Part shown: positions 8,297 to 17,100 of the stretch, piece after piece
How the letters are laid out: each line of letters begins with the position of its first letter
Numbering within the stretch: position 1 is the stretch's first letter
Source: Phycisphaerales bacterium
GTDB lineage: Bacteria; Planctomycetota; Phycisphaerae; Phycisphaerales; SM1A02
Assembly: GCA_022446965.1 (NCBI GenBank)
Contig: JAKVBV010000018.1
Span: 1-44,932, forward strand
DNA: 44,932 nucleotides
Reading direction: 5' to 3'
Translations under genes and position numbers: made by a program
The notes under the pieces: model-generated
The model's input: only the letters and a program-made list of their open reading frames with translations
What the model was told of the DNA's origin: nothing
The model's database searches: none

Positions 8297-9085
8297 GTGA
8301 GCATTTCCGCAAAGGACGTCATGGCCCTTCGTCAGAAGACCGGCCTTGGCATGATGGACTGCAAGGAAGCACTCAACGAGTGCGACGGCGACATGACCGC
8401 CGCTGAAGAGTGGATCCGCGCCAAGCGCAAGGGCAAGATGGACACCCGCACCGAGCGCACCACGGGCGAAGGTCGCGTGGCCATCGCCATCGAAGGTGAC
8501 AAGGCCGCCATGGTCGAGGTCGCCACCGAGACCGACTTCACGGCCCGCAACGAAGACTTCATCGCCATGATGGACACCGTCGTTGCCGAAGCCATGAAGT
8601 CCGATGCCGGCGACGTGTCCGCCAACGACACCATCACCGCTGCTGTGGACAACATCCGCATCAAGACCGGTGAGAACGCCAACTACACCCGTGGCATCAA
8701 GCTCGAAGGCGGCGCCTTCGGCCAGTATGTCCACCACGATGGCAAGCGTGCGTGCCTGTTGCAGGTGAACGGCGATGCCGACGCGGACACCCTCAAGGGC
8801 ATCTGCCAGCACATCGTGTTCTACGACCCGGCCGCCATCGGTCCCGATGACGTGCCGGCCGAGAAGCTCGACGAGATCCGTGCCAACGCGATCCAGGAGG
8901 CCAAGGACTCGGGCAAGCCCGAGGACATCGCCACCAAGATGGCCGAAGGCAAGGTTCGCAAGTTCCTCGAAGAGTCGACCCTCGTGAAGCAGAAGTACGT
9001 GCTCGACGAGAGTGTTCGTGTTGAAGACGTGCTGCCCGAGGGCTGCTCGATCACGAACTTCGTGCGATACACGCTCGGCGGTTGA
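8297..9085 (+). CDS. tsf: Translation elongation factor Ts
   Basis: EF-Ts recycles EF-Tu by catalysing GDP release. The 262-residue protein starts with the UBA-like domain (DVMALRQKTGLGMMDCKEAL, about 6-26) and has the TDF signature at Thr79-Asp80-Phe81 (TETDFTARNE), whose Phe/Asp contact the EF-Tu nucleotide site. It then has one core beta-hairpin and helical region, with the C-terminal module SRNA-like KVRKFLEESTLVKQKYV. GTG 8297 is chosen because the protein then begins at the conserved N-terminus and has TCTGGAG 8-10 nt upstream. The same frame stays open further upstream inside rpsB but without family similarity. It is slightly shorter than E. coli EF-Ts (283). Confidence 0.96.
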   Translation: MSISAKDVMALRQKTGLGMMDCKEALNECDGDMTAAEEWIRAKRKGKMDTRTERTTGEGRVAIAIEGDKAAMVEVATETDFTARNEDFIAMMDTVVAEAMKSDAGDVSANDTITAAVDNIRIKTGENANYTRGIKLEGGAFGQYVHHDGKRACLLQVNGDADADTLKGICQHIVFYDPAAIGPDDVPAEKLDEIRANAIQEAKDSGKPEDIATKMAEGKVRKFLEESTLVKQKYVLDESVRVEDVLPEGCSITNFVRYTLGG

Positions 9086-9106
9086 GTCTGCCCACGTTTG
9101 AAGTGA

Positions 9107-9147
9107 ACAGGGCCGCGTGCACATCGCACGCGGCCCTGTCATGTTTT
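9107..9147 (+). terminator. Rho-independent terminator of rpsB-tsf
   Basis: A perfect 14-bp stem ACAGGGCCGCGTGC (9107-9120) pairs with GCACGCGGCCCTGT (9126-9139) around an ACATC loop, followed by CATGTTTTA. It ends the tsf transcript and could also act on the opposing fmdB-like transcript. Confidence 0.88.
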
Positions 9148-9160
9148 ACCTAGTGCACGA

Positions 9161-9442
9161 TCAGCGCTGGATCGTGTCTGGCCCGTCACCGGCCTTCTTC
9201 TCGTACACGCCGTCGCCGGCCTTTTCGTACTTGGTGAAGCCCAGTCGATCGAGGTTCTTGTTCGACAGCTTGCCGCCCTTGTCATTCCACTGTGTGTTGA
9301 TGTTGGGCACACTGGGAATGCGCTTGACCAGCGCACCGGTCTCCGGATGCTCGGTGAGCGCATCATCGCTCATCTTCTGAAAGACCTCGAAGATCTCGCC
9401 GGAGCCATCGTCGGTCACGACTTGGTAGGTGTACGTCGGCAC
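9161..9442 (-). CDS. FmdB-family-like small protein lacking zinc cysteines
   Basis: These 93 residues start with MPTYTYQVV and continue with EIFEVFQKMSDDALTEHPETGALVKRI, which aligns with the FmdB/zinc-ribbon family (MPTYEYxCxxCGxxFExFQxMSDxPLTxCPxCGxxVxRL). All four zinc-ligand cysteines are replaced: there is no Cys after YTYQ, and CPxCG has become HPETG. The protein contains no cysteine at all. The C-terminal half is charged and Gly/Lys-rich. The GTG start at 9442 lies exactly 6 nt downstream of TACACT on the same strand, so the mRNA is predicted leaderless. Function unknown. A cysteine-less subfamily that has kept the fold seems more likely than decay, because the frame is intact. Confidence 0.8.
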   Translation of the reverse strand: MPTYTYQVVTDDGSGEIFEVFQKMSDDALTEHPETGALVKRIPSVPNINTQWNDKGGKLSNKNLDRLGFTKYEKAGDGVYEKKAGDGPDTIQR

Positions 9443-9448
9443 ACGCGC

Positions 9449-9454
9449 AGTGTA
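9449..9454 (-). promoter_or_regulatory. -10 box TACACT, leaderless fmdB-like gene
   Basis: TACACT on the minus strand sits 6 nt before the GTG at 9442. No -35 consensus is evident. Confidence 0.5.
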
Positions 9455-9524
9455 CTGGCGCCGCTATTCACACTCCGTGGTACACACGGGTCACACGAGG
9501 GCGATCGCTTCACTGCCGCTGAGG

Positions 9525-9674
9525 TCACCCCACGCCGGTCGCGTCGAGGGCAATCGCGATCTTCCACAGGGCCGTGGACATGCACGTGAGGATGGCGATG
9601 TGCAGCACCGCAAACACGATGCAGCAGCACTTGCAGCGGCTCTTGGTGCCGCAGGATTCGTCGGTGGTGGTCAT
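9525..9674 (-). CDS. Small Cys-rich single-pass membrane protein
   Basis: This is a 49-residue protein. A short polar N-terminus with a cysteine cluster (ESCGTKSRCKCCC) runs directly into one hydrophobic segment (IVFAVLHIAILTCMSTALWKIAIAL, about residues 19-43). ATG 9674 is chosen because AAGGAGC precedes it by 9 nt. The frame continues upstream but without a ribosome site. It lies 45 nt after the gamma-glutamyltransferase stop on the same strand and may be the last gene of that operon. Metal binding at the membrane face is possible from CKCCC. The family is not recognised. Confidence 0.6.
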   Translation of the reverse strand: MTTTDESCGTKSRCKCCCIVFAVLHIAILTCMSTALWKIAIALDATGVG

Positions 9675-9719
9675 GACAGCAAGCTCCTTGGCGCCCTGAT
9701 GGGCCACAAGGCGCTATCG

Positions 9720-11438
9720 TCACTTTGTTGGCGGATCCATCACACCGGCAGGCGCACCGCCCTTGCGTGGGTCACTCGCGGGCATGATGCCGCCATCAGC
9801 GGCCACCTCGATGAGCTGCTCCACGCCCATACCGCTGCGCTCGCGCACGTCCCACCCTCGCTGACGGAGGGCCTCGTGCACGCCGACATCGAAGCGGTCT
9901 GATTCCAACCACAGCACGTCAGGCTGCCACTGCTGGTGCACACGGCCTTGCTCGAGCGCCTCCACCGGCGTCATGCCAAACTGCAGCACGTCGATGATGG
10001 CCTTGATCGTGGCCGAGATGATGCGTGGGCCGCCTGAGGCGCCCGCCACCAATCGCACACGATCGCTCTCCAGCACGATCGTGGGTGACATGCTCGACAG
10101 CGGTCGCTTGCCCGGCTGAGGCGCATTGCGATCCGACTGCACCAGGCCATAGATGTTGGCTTCGCCCGGCCGTGTGGTGAAGTCGTCCATCTCGTTGTTG
10201 AGCACGATGCCCCACTGCGGCACGGCCACACACGACCCCCAGAGGTAGTTGATCGTTTCGGTGCACGCCACAGCCATGCCGTTGGCATCCACCACGCACA
10301 AGTGTGATGTGCCCACGTCATCGGCCGGCGGCAACACGTAAACCCCCACCGGATCGGCCGCTGTCTGCAAGTCGATGCGCTGTGCCGCAGCATGCAATCG
10401 ATCACGATCCAGAAGTGCATGCACGGGGACCGGCGCAAACGTGCCATCCGCCAGCCAACGCGCACGGTCTGCGAACGCTCGCTGCATGGCGCTCGCGAGC
10501 AGATGGAGGAAGGCCGGGTCATCCGGGCCGGGCTTGGACAGGTCCGCCCAACGGGCACTCACCATGCGTAGTGTCTGGATCGAGGCGATGCCGCCGCTGC
10601 TTGGCGGTGGCATGGCAAGCACACGCCACCGACCGAACACATCGTCGGCTGACAATGGCTGCAGCGGCTGCACGCGATAGGCCGCAAGATCTTCAGCCTG
10701 CAGCACACCGCCATGTGCATGCGACGCGGCTGAGATCGCCTCGGCGACCGGGCCGGTATAGAAGGCACGTGCGCCATCTTCAGCGATCAACCGAAGCAGC
10801 CGAGCCTTAGCTGGTTGCTTGACCACGTCGCCGACGGCCAGATCGCCGCCGCCACAGAGATGGTCCCAGATCCACGCGCTCACATGGCGCAGATTTTCGT
10901 CGTCTTCCCGTGCCCCCTCGAGCCAGTCGGCTGCATTCACCCAGGCCTGATTGACCACCACGCCGTCATGGGCCGCGTCAATCGCTGGTTGCAGCACCTG
11001 TGCCCAGGGCAGCGTGCCCCACCGCCGGTGCGCTTCGTACAAACCCGCCACGGTGCCGGGCACTCCACTGGCCGTGCCACCGATACGACTGGCGTCATCC
11101 AACGGTTGGTCCACATAGAACGACGCATCCACCGCGGCCGGTGCGACTTCGCGGTAGTTGAGCACGGCCTCGATGGCTGGTGCGCCATCACGCGGTGGCG
11201 CATAGACAAGCATAAACCCGCCACCACCCACACCGCAGCTGAAGGGGTCTGTCACGGACAGTGCGAAGGACGTGGCGACCGCCGCATCCACCGCGTTACC
11301 ACCCAACACCAGCATGCGTGCGCCCGCCTGTGATGCCACGGGCTGATCCGCCGCCACGGCGCCTCCGTGATACACCGGCTGTGGCGATGCACACCCCAGC
11401 AGCAGGATGCATGCCAACAATGCGACGATCTGCCTCAC
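9720..11438 (-). CDS. ggt: Gamma-glutamyltransferase lipoprotein
   Basis: GGT cleaves the gamma-glutamyl bond of glutathione or transfers the glutamyl group, and matures by autocleavage before a catalytic Thr. The 572-residue proenzyme has a lipoprotein signal (MRQIVALLACILLLGC, Cys16), then GGNAVDAAVATSFALSVTDPFSCGVGGGGFMLVY near the N-terminus. The predicted nucleophile is Thr377 in DDVGTSHLCVVD, followed by NNEMDDF, the PLSSMSPTIVL block and the GASGGPRIISATIKAI motif. A lipid anchor is unusual, since GGT is mostly soluble periplasmic. Its ATG overlaps the stop of the upstream TIM-barrel gene by 4 bases, so the two are coupled. Confidence 0.93.
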   Translation of the reverse strand: MRQIVALLACILLLGCASPQPVYHGGAVAADQPVASQAGARMLVLGGNAVDAAVATSFALSVTDPFSCGVGGGGFMLVYAPPRDGAPAIEAVLNYREVAPAAVDASFYVDQPLDDASRIGGTASGVPGTVAGLYEAHRRWGTLPWAQVLQPAIDAAHDGVVVNQAWVNAADWLEGAREDDENLRHVSAWIWDHLCGGGDLAVGDVVKQPAKARLLRLIAEDGARAFYTGPVAEAISAASHAHGGVLQAEDLAAYRVQPLQPLSADDVFGRWRVLAMPPPSSGGIASIQTLRMVSARWADLSKPGPDDPAFLHLLASAMQRAFADRARWLADGTFAPVPVHALLDRDRLHAAAQRIDLQTAADPVGVYVLPPADDVGTSHLCVVDANGMAVACTETINYLWGSCVAVPQWGIVLNNEMDDFTTRPGEANIYGLVQSDRNAPQPGKRPLSSMSPTIVLESDRVRLVAGASGGPRIISATIKAIIDVLQFGMTPVEALEQGRVHQQWQPDVLWLESDRFDVGVHEALRQRGWDVRERSGMGVEQLIEVAADGGIMPASDPRKGGAPAGVMDPPTK

Positions 11439-12259
11439 GCGATTGCGCCCTGCACTCGGTCTGCCGCTGTGCGAATGTCCTGCACACGGTTCGTGCCGGC
11501 CTCGCGTTCGATCACGGCATCAAGCGGTCGTTTGATGTCGTTGACCGTGGTCAAGAAGGCATCCCAATCGACAATTCCCTCGCCCACCGGTTCTTCGCTG
11601 CCCCATTGCCCGTGCTCGACAGGTGGCAGTGCATCCTTGATGTGCACCTGCACCACGTGGTCACGCAGCGCCTCGAGCGCCGCGATGGGCTCGCCAGTGC
11701 CGTACAGCACCATGTTGGCAGGGTCGAAGTTCACGCCCAGATTGGCGCGATCGATTTCCCCCAGCACGGCGAGCAACGTGTCGGCATCTTCTTGCCCGGT
11801 TTCCAGACCGAGGGTCAGACCCTGGTCGGCACAAATGTCAGCCATGGCCTGCAGCCGCTGCACCATCACGGCCCGTTCTGCATCGGCTGGATCATGGGGC
11901 AGGAACCCTGCATGCAGCGTGATACACGACACGCCGGCATCGGCCGCGACCACGGCGGCCGCTCGAAGCATGGCTTCGTTGGCGGGCCAGTGCGCACTGG
12001 GACGGATGCCACCGGTCACCTTGATGCTGTCGATCGTGCTGTAGTCCTCCCCCACGGGCTCAATCATGCCGCTGATCACATTAATGCCCGCATCGGTCAG
12101 CATGCCGATCGTGTCAGCCCACACGTCCCGGTTGGACACCAAGGGTGTGAGGGCCAGTTGCACGTGCGAGATTCCCGTAGCGGAGACGTGCTCGAGCAGC
12201 GTGGGAGGTGAATCGGGTTGCAGGCTCCATGAGCACACACCCAGGCGAGAAAGTGGCAT
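11435..12259 (-). CDS. Sugar phosphate isomerase/epimerase-like TIM barrel
   Basis: This 274-residue xylose-isomerase-like (AP endonuclease family 2 fold) protein shows strand-end residues that usually bind a divalent metal: HAGFLP (first His), LGLETGQED (Glu), NFDPANMVLYG (Asp), VQVHIKDALPP (His/Lys-Asp) and AVIEREAG (final Glu). Relatives isomerise or epimerise sugars or inositol derivatives. The substrate cannot be read from sequence. ATG 12259 has a strong GGAGGA 7 nt upstream. The minus-strand TATCGT at 12297-12302 is a candidate -10. It is translated first in a two-gene unit with ggt (4-base overlap). The partnership with a glutathione-type hydrolase is unexplained. Confidence 0.85.
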   Translation of the reverse strand: MPLSRLGVCSWSLQPDSPPTLLEHVSATGISHVQLALTPLVSNRDVWADTIGMLTDAGINVISGMIEPVGEDYSTIDSIKVTGGIRPSAHWPANEAMLRAAAVVAADAGVSCITLHAGFLPHDPADAERAVMVQRLQAMADICADQGLTLGLETGQEDADTLLAVLGEIDRANLGVNFDPANMVLYGTGEPIAALEALRDHVVQVHIKDALPPVEHGQWGSEEPVGEGIVDWDAFLTTVNDIKRPLDAVIEREAGTNRVQDIRTAADRVQGAIA

Positions 12260-12381
12260 TCTGCGTCCTCCAAAAGGGCCATTGGGACCGATGGAGACGA
12301 TAGCGGCACGGACCGCGTCCGTTTCGAGTGGATCGCCCCTCCTTGGCCAGATATCATGCCCCGTTCCCGGGATCCCACCCC

Positions 12382-12978
12382 ATGTCCGTCACCCAACCAG
12401 CACCTGATGAACGCCTCGCCGCTTCGATGCCCGCATCGAGCCGTCGGCCATCGTGGTCCGAGCGTGCTGAAGCCTTCGTCAGCCGTCTGAGCACCAAGAA
12501 CAACTTCTGGCACCGCGTGTGTTCGTTGATCTGGTTGCCCTACGCCTGGCGCAGCGGCATCATCATGAAGCGCGAGGCTGGCGCCCGGTTCCGAGCGATC
12601 CTGCCATTCCGTCGCTTCAATCGAAACTGGTACAACGCCATGGCCGGCGCCGCCCTGCTGGGCAATTCCGAAGTGGCCGCAGGCATGTTTCTCTTCGCCG
12701 AGTGCGGCAGCGACTACCGCGTGGTGTGCAAGAATCTGAACTATCGGTTTCTGCGACCGTGTCACGGCCCGGCCATCTACGAGATCTTCCATCAGGACGA
12801 ACTGAAGGAAACGATCGCAGACCTGCTCGCCGCCGGCGGTGAGTTCAACATCGACGTCACCCTGGATGTTCGCCAGGCTGTTCGCGGCCGCGGCAAGAAG
12901 GCCCGCCGAGTGGGCCGCTCCACGATGACCTTCCATTGCACCCCCAAGGTGCACGTGGCTGATCGCGGTCGCATCTGA
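12382..12978 (+). CDS. DUF4442/hotdog-fold protein
   Basis: This is a 198-residue protein. After a polar N-terminus (about 1-30) it carries GARFRAILPFRRFNRNWYNAMAGAALLGNSEVAAG, then VVCKNLNYRFLRPCHG and late beta-strands (EFNIDVTLDVRQ, GRSTMTFHCTPK). This matches the hotdog-like DUF4442 family, thought to be acyl-CoA thioesterase relatives. ATG 12382 is chosen over an in-frame upstream start because TATCAT at 12352-12357 is a plausible -10 that would exclude the latter. The following membrane-protein gene begins 15 nt after the stop and is probably co-transcribed. It is divergent from the TIM-barrel gene. Enzymatic activity is untested. Confidence 0.72.
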   Translation: MSVTQPAPDERLAASMPASSRRPSWSERAEAFVSRLSTKNNFWHRVCSLIWLPYAWRSGIIMKREAGARFRAILPFRRFNRNWYNAMAGAALLGNSEVAAGMFLFAECGSDYRVVCKNLNYRFLRPCHGPAIYEIFHQDELKETIADLLAAGGEFNIDVTLDVRQAVRGRGKKARRVGRSTMTFHCTPKVHVADRGRI

Positions 12979-12992
12979 CGACCCCACCGCCC

Positions 12993-14108
12993 ATGACCAC
13001 CATGTTTCGAACCATCGGTTGGAGCCTCTATGGGGCGTCGGCCTGGGTCTGGTGTATCGGCATGTTCCTGCCCGTGCTCATGCTGCAGTGGTACGGCTGG
13101 TCGGGATTCCTGCTGGTCTCCATTCCCAACGTGCTCGGTGCCATGGGTGTGGGTCTGTTGTTGCGGCGCAGTTCGAACTCACGTGAGTTCTGTGCCAAGC
13201 ATGTCGTGCCGATGCGGTGGTTCATCATCGCGACGATCACCTTCCACACGATCTTCCTCACGATGGCGGGCTCGTGGCTGTTGGAAGACGGCTTCGGCCT
13301 TCCCATCGACAACCCCTGGATATTGCCGTTGGGCGCATGGGCTGTGGCGTGGGCCATCGCCCACCTGCCCACCAAGGTGTGGCCCTGGTTGGGCACGATC
13401 GCCTGGATCACGTCGGTCTGGTTGCTGTGGACACGCACGCCGGAGGGCTTTGCCGAACTGACATGGAGCGGGTCGCGGCCCCACGTGGATTTGCTGTGGT
13501 ACGCACCAGTCTTCGCCTTCGGCTTCTTGCTATGCCCGTGGCTCGATGGCCCCTTTCATCGCACCTTGCAACAGACCAACACCGGCTGGGCATTCGTGCT
13601 GCTGGGTCCGGCCTTCGGGTTGATGTTGTTCGTGACCGCGTCGTACTGGACGCTCGAACCTGGCAACCTTTTGCTGCCGATCCTGGTGCACCTGATCGTG
13701 CAGAGCATCTTCACAATGGCAGCCAACACGCGTGAGCTCATGCCCCATGGTGTGACCGGTGGGCAAACAGGCTTCGTCATGTTGTTGCCTCTGGCCGGGC
13801 CGGTACTGGCCGTCGGCGGCGCTGCGCTGGCCAGCACGCAGTGGGACGACGCGATCGACACCTACCTTCGATACATGGTGCTGTTCGGGCTGATCTTCCC
13901 TGCCATCGTGTTGTACTTCTGCACGCGACGACCATGGCCGCGTACCGCACGCCGCATCATGACCTTCGTCGTGCTGGTAGTGGCGGCATGTGCCGCGAGC
14001 GAAGCGGGGCTCATCCAGCGTTGGCACCCTGCCTGGGCCGCCGTCGCTGTCGGCGTGCTGCTCATTCCGCGGTGGCTGTGGTTGCCACCGCGGCCCGTGC
14101 AAGCCTGA
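12993..14108 (+). CDS. Polytopic membrane protein of unknown function
   Basis: These 371 residues carry about ten hydrophobic segments, the first at 8-30 (WSLYGASAWVWCIGMFLPVLML) and the last at about 345-365. Trp is very abundant. Features include an NVLGAMGVGLLL glycine-rich helix, a WTRTPEGF loop and a C-terminal WLPPRP. Multi-pass organisation resembles small-solute transporters of the sodium-symporter or permease kind, but I see no diagnostic motif. It is probably co-transcribed with the DUF4442 gene (14-nt gap). It converges on secA with 15 nt between the stops and no clear terminator. An alternative ATG (MFRT) lies three codons in. Confidence 0.85.
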   Translation: MTTMFRTIGWSLYGASAWVWCIGMFLPVLMLQWYGWSGFLLVSIPNVLGAMGVGLLLRRSSNSREFCAKHVVPMRWFIIATITFHTIFLTMAGSWLLEDGFGLPIDNPWILPLGAWAVAWAIAHLPTKVWPWLGTIAWITSVWLLWTRTPEGFAELTWSGSRPHVDLLWYAPVFAFGFLLCPWLDGPFHRTLQQTNTGWAFVLLGPAFGLMLFVTASYWTLEPGNLLLPILVHLIVQSIFTMAANTRELMPHGVTGGQTGFVMLLPLAGPVLAVGGAALASTQWDDAIDTYLRYMVLFGLIFPAIVLYFCTRRPWPRTARRIMTFVVLVVAACAASEAGLIQRWHPAWAAVAVGVLLIPRWLWLPPRPVQA

Positions 14109-14123
14109 GTTGACCCGGGCCAA

Positions 14124-17100
14124 TCACTTCGCCCCGCAGCACTTCTTGTACTTCTTGCCCGACCCGCACGGACACGGTTCGTTTCGACCCACGGCCAAGC
14201 CCGCCGCGGAAGACGCCGCGCGTGACCGCGCCGCTGAACGCTGTTGTGCCGGTGCACCAGACGCGGCCGCCGCAGCGGCACGCACAGCCGAGGCCGCAGG
14301 ATCAGGCGGTGCTGCCTGCGCTGCGGTTTGCTGCGGCTGTTGCTGTTGTTGCTGCGCCGGTTCGTTGGTCTGCTGCGGCCTGGGCTGTGCCGTCATGCGC
14401 ACCTTGAAGATCATGTCCACGAGCTTGTCACGGACAACCTCCTGCATGTCTTCGTAGAGCGCTGCGCCTTCACGCTTGAACTCGATGCGAGGATCACGCT
14501 GGGAGAAGCTTCGGTATCCGATGGCTTCGCGCAACTGGTCCATCTGATGCAGGTGGTCCTTCCAGCTGCCGTCCACGATCTGCAGCAGTACCCACCGCTC
14601 GAGCTGTTCCACCTCGGCACGCAGCATGCGGCTGATGCGAGCCTCGGTCCACGACACACAGTCTTCCTCGAAGCCCTCATGCTCATCGGGCAACATGGCG
14701 AAGCCCAGTTCACTCTGCATGCGATCGGACATCGCTTCAGCGGAATCGACACCGTTGAGCAGGCGGCCGGCACGCTCGGCGACGCGATCGCCGTCCCACG
14801 ACGCAGCTTCCTTCAGCAGCGCCTCGCGAATCTCCATCGGATTCGTGGAGGGCAGTGCATCTGGCTGCCAATCCAGTTCGTAGCGAGCCTTGGCCCAGGC
14901 ACAGAATCGCTGCAGTGCCTGGGCTGGATCTTGCTGCATGCCGGAGTTGGTCATCTCCAACGCGAAGTCGATCGGGTACGTCTGCTCACGCTTGACGTAC
15001 AGATCGCGAGCGATGTCGAGGATCACGTCCACAGCCTCGTCGGGTTCCTGCACTTCCGCGAACACCTCATGATTGAGTTCGTGCCCGAAGCGGGATGTCA
15101 CCCAACCGGCCAATTCCTGATGGGGATAGGTTTCCACCAGATAGGTGTCCAGTGGTGCCAGATCGACGGCCTCCATGGCGCTCTCGGCGGCCTCTTCAAT
15201 GTGCCGTATGACATCGGCACGACCGAGATCGCGGATGCCACTCACCTTGACGTCGATCTTGAAGTGGTTGTTGACCCAGTCAACAAGCCCCTTCCAATCG
15301 TCGCCCCCGTCGATCGCGTCAGTCACGTCACCAGTGCCAAGGTCGATCTCCTCGTTGAGGAACTCGCCGATGGAGATACGCACCAGTTGGCTCACTTCTT
15401 GCGCGGCGGCCAGTCGTACCGACTCCTGCAGGCGATCGCGATCATCGAGCTTGAGTCGCTCAGGCTCGATGGTCAGATTCATGTTCTCGCGAATCCACTC
15501 GGCCATGCACTCGGCGCGGTAGCCCGGGGCGAGATATCGCCATGCGGCGTCACGGGCGGAGTCTTCCAGATACCCGAAGATCAGTTCACGCAGGGCGTCG
15601 CCTTCGAGCACCCGCTGACGTGTGCCGTAGAAGTCGTGACGCTGGTGATCCATCACCTCGTCGTACTCAAGAATGTTCTTGCGGATCAGGAAGTTGCGCT
15701 CTTCCACCTTACGCTGCGCACGGCCCACGGCCTTGGTCAGCATGGGGTGTTCGATGGCGTCGCCCTCCTTCATGCCCAGCTTGCTGAGAATGCGGAGCGT
15801 GGTGGGCCCGGCGAACATTTTCATCAGCGGATCTTCGAGGCTCAAGAAGAACCGGGACGATCCGTTGTCGCCCTGACGACCACTTCGGCCACGCAACTGG
15901 TTGTCAATGCGGCGTGACTCATGTCGCTCCGTGCCAACCACGTGCAGACCGCCAAGCCGTTGGACATCGTCATGCACCGTGAGACGGTGCATGGGTGTGG
16001 CGCCCGAAGCATCGAGTTCCTTCAGCAGGGCCTCGTCGGTCATGCTGCGAGCCTTGGTGTCCTTGCCGTACGCCAGCGTCACATACCAGTGCTCCAGCAG
16101 GGCACGGCGCACGGCGGCATCGTCCATGGCTGTTAAGTCGCCGCCGGACACGCCCAGTTCGCGCGGCGCCACGTGTCGATACACGGCGGCGATGAGCGTG
16201 GCATCGTCCATGTCGGCTGATGCGCTGCGCGGCAGCAGGTCACGCGACTGCCAGTGGGCCACGAGCGTCTTACGATCGATCGGCCCCAGCTTGATGTCGG
16301 TACCACGGCCGGCCATGTTGGTGGCCACCATCACGGCACCGAGTTGACCGGCGCTCTTGACGATTTCACTCTCACGCTCATGCTGTTCGGCGTTGAGCAC
16401 TTCGTGCTTGATTCCGTGGCGTCGCGTGAGTTCATCCGAGAGCATCTTGGAGTTTTCGACACTGGTCGTGCCAACTAACACCGGCATGCCGATGTCATGG
16501 AAGCGGCGGATCTCGTCGAGAATCGCCGACGTCTTGTCCTTGACGTTCAGATACACCACATCTTGATGATCAAGCCGCTCCACCGGGACATTGGTGGGAA
16601 TCACGACCACGTCCAGCTTGTAGATCTCGTAGAACTCCGTCGCTTCAGTGTCAGCCGTGCCGGTCATGCCAGCGAGCCGCTCGTACAGCTTGAAGAAGTT
16701 CTGGATGGTGATCGTGGCCATCGTCTGCGTTTCTTGCTTGATCGGAACGCCTTCCTTGGCCTCCACCGCCTGGTGCAGCCCGTCGGACCACTGTCGCCCC
16801 ACCATCTTGCGGCCGGTGTTCTGATCCACGATCACCACGGTCTGGTCGCCCGATTCATCGACAGCCACGATGTAATCGCGATCACGCTGGTACACGGCGT
16901 GGGCGCGAATCGCCTGTTCGAGCAGGTGTGGCATGTCCACGTTGTCGCCCACGTAGAACGACCCCAGGCCGGATTCCTTCTGCGCTTCGGCGATGCCCTC
17001 GTGTGTGAGCGTGGCTCGCTTCTTGTCCAGCTCCACGTCATAGAAACTCACGTGCTTGTCGCGCTCGGCTTCAAGCTTGGGCAGACGCGCCTTGGCGTCG

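Noticed and set aside
7144-8322. 392-codon antisense frame opposite rpsB
   Set aside because: Gly-rich low-complexity translation opposite a well-conserved ribosomal gene.
14109-14123. Terminator between the membrane protein and secA
   Set aside because: Only a tiny TTGACCCGGGCCAA symmetry in 15 bases with no T tract.
14244-15917. 557-codon plus-strand frame inside secA
   Set aside because: Runs antisense to conserved SecA blocks and shows no domain pattern.
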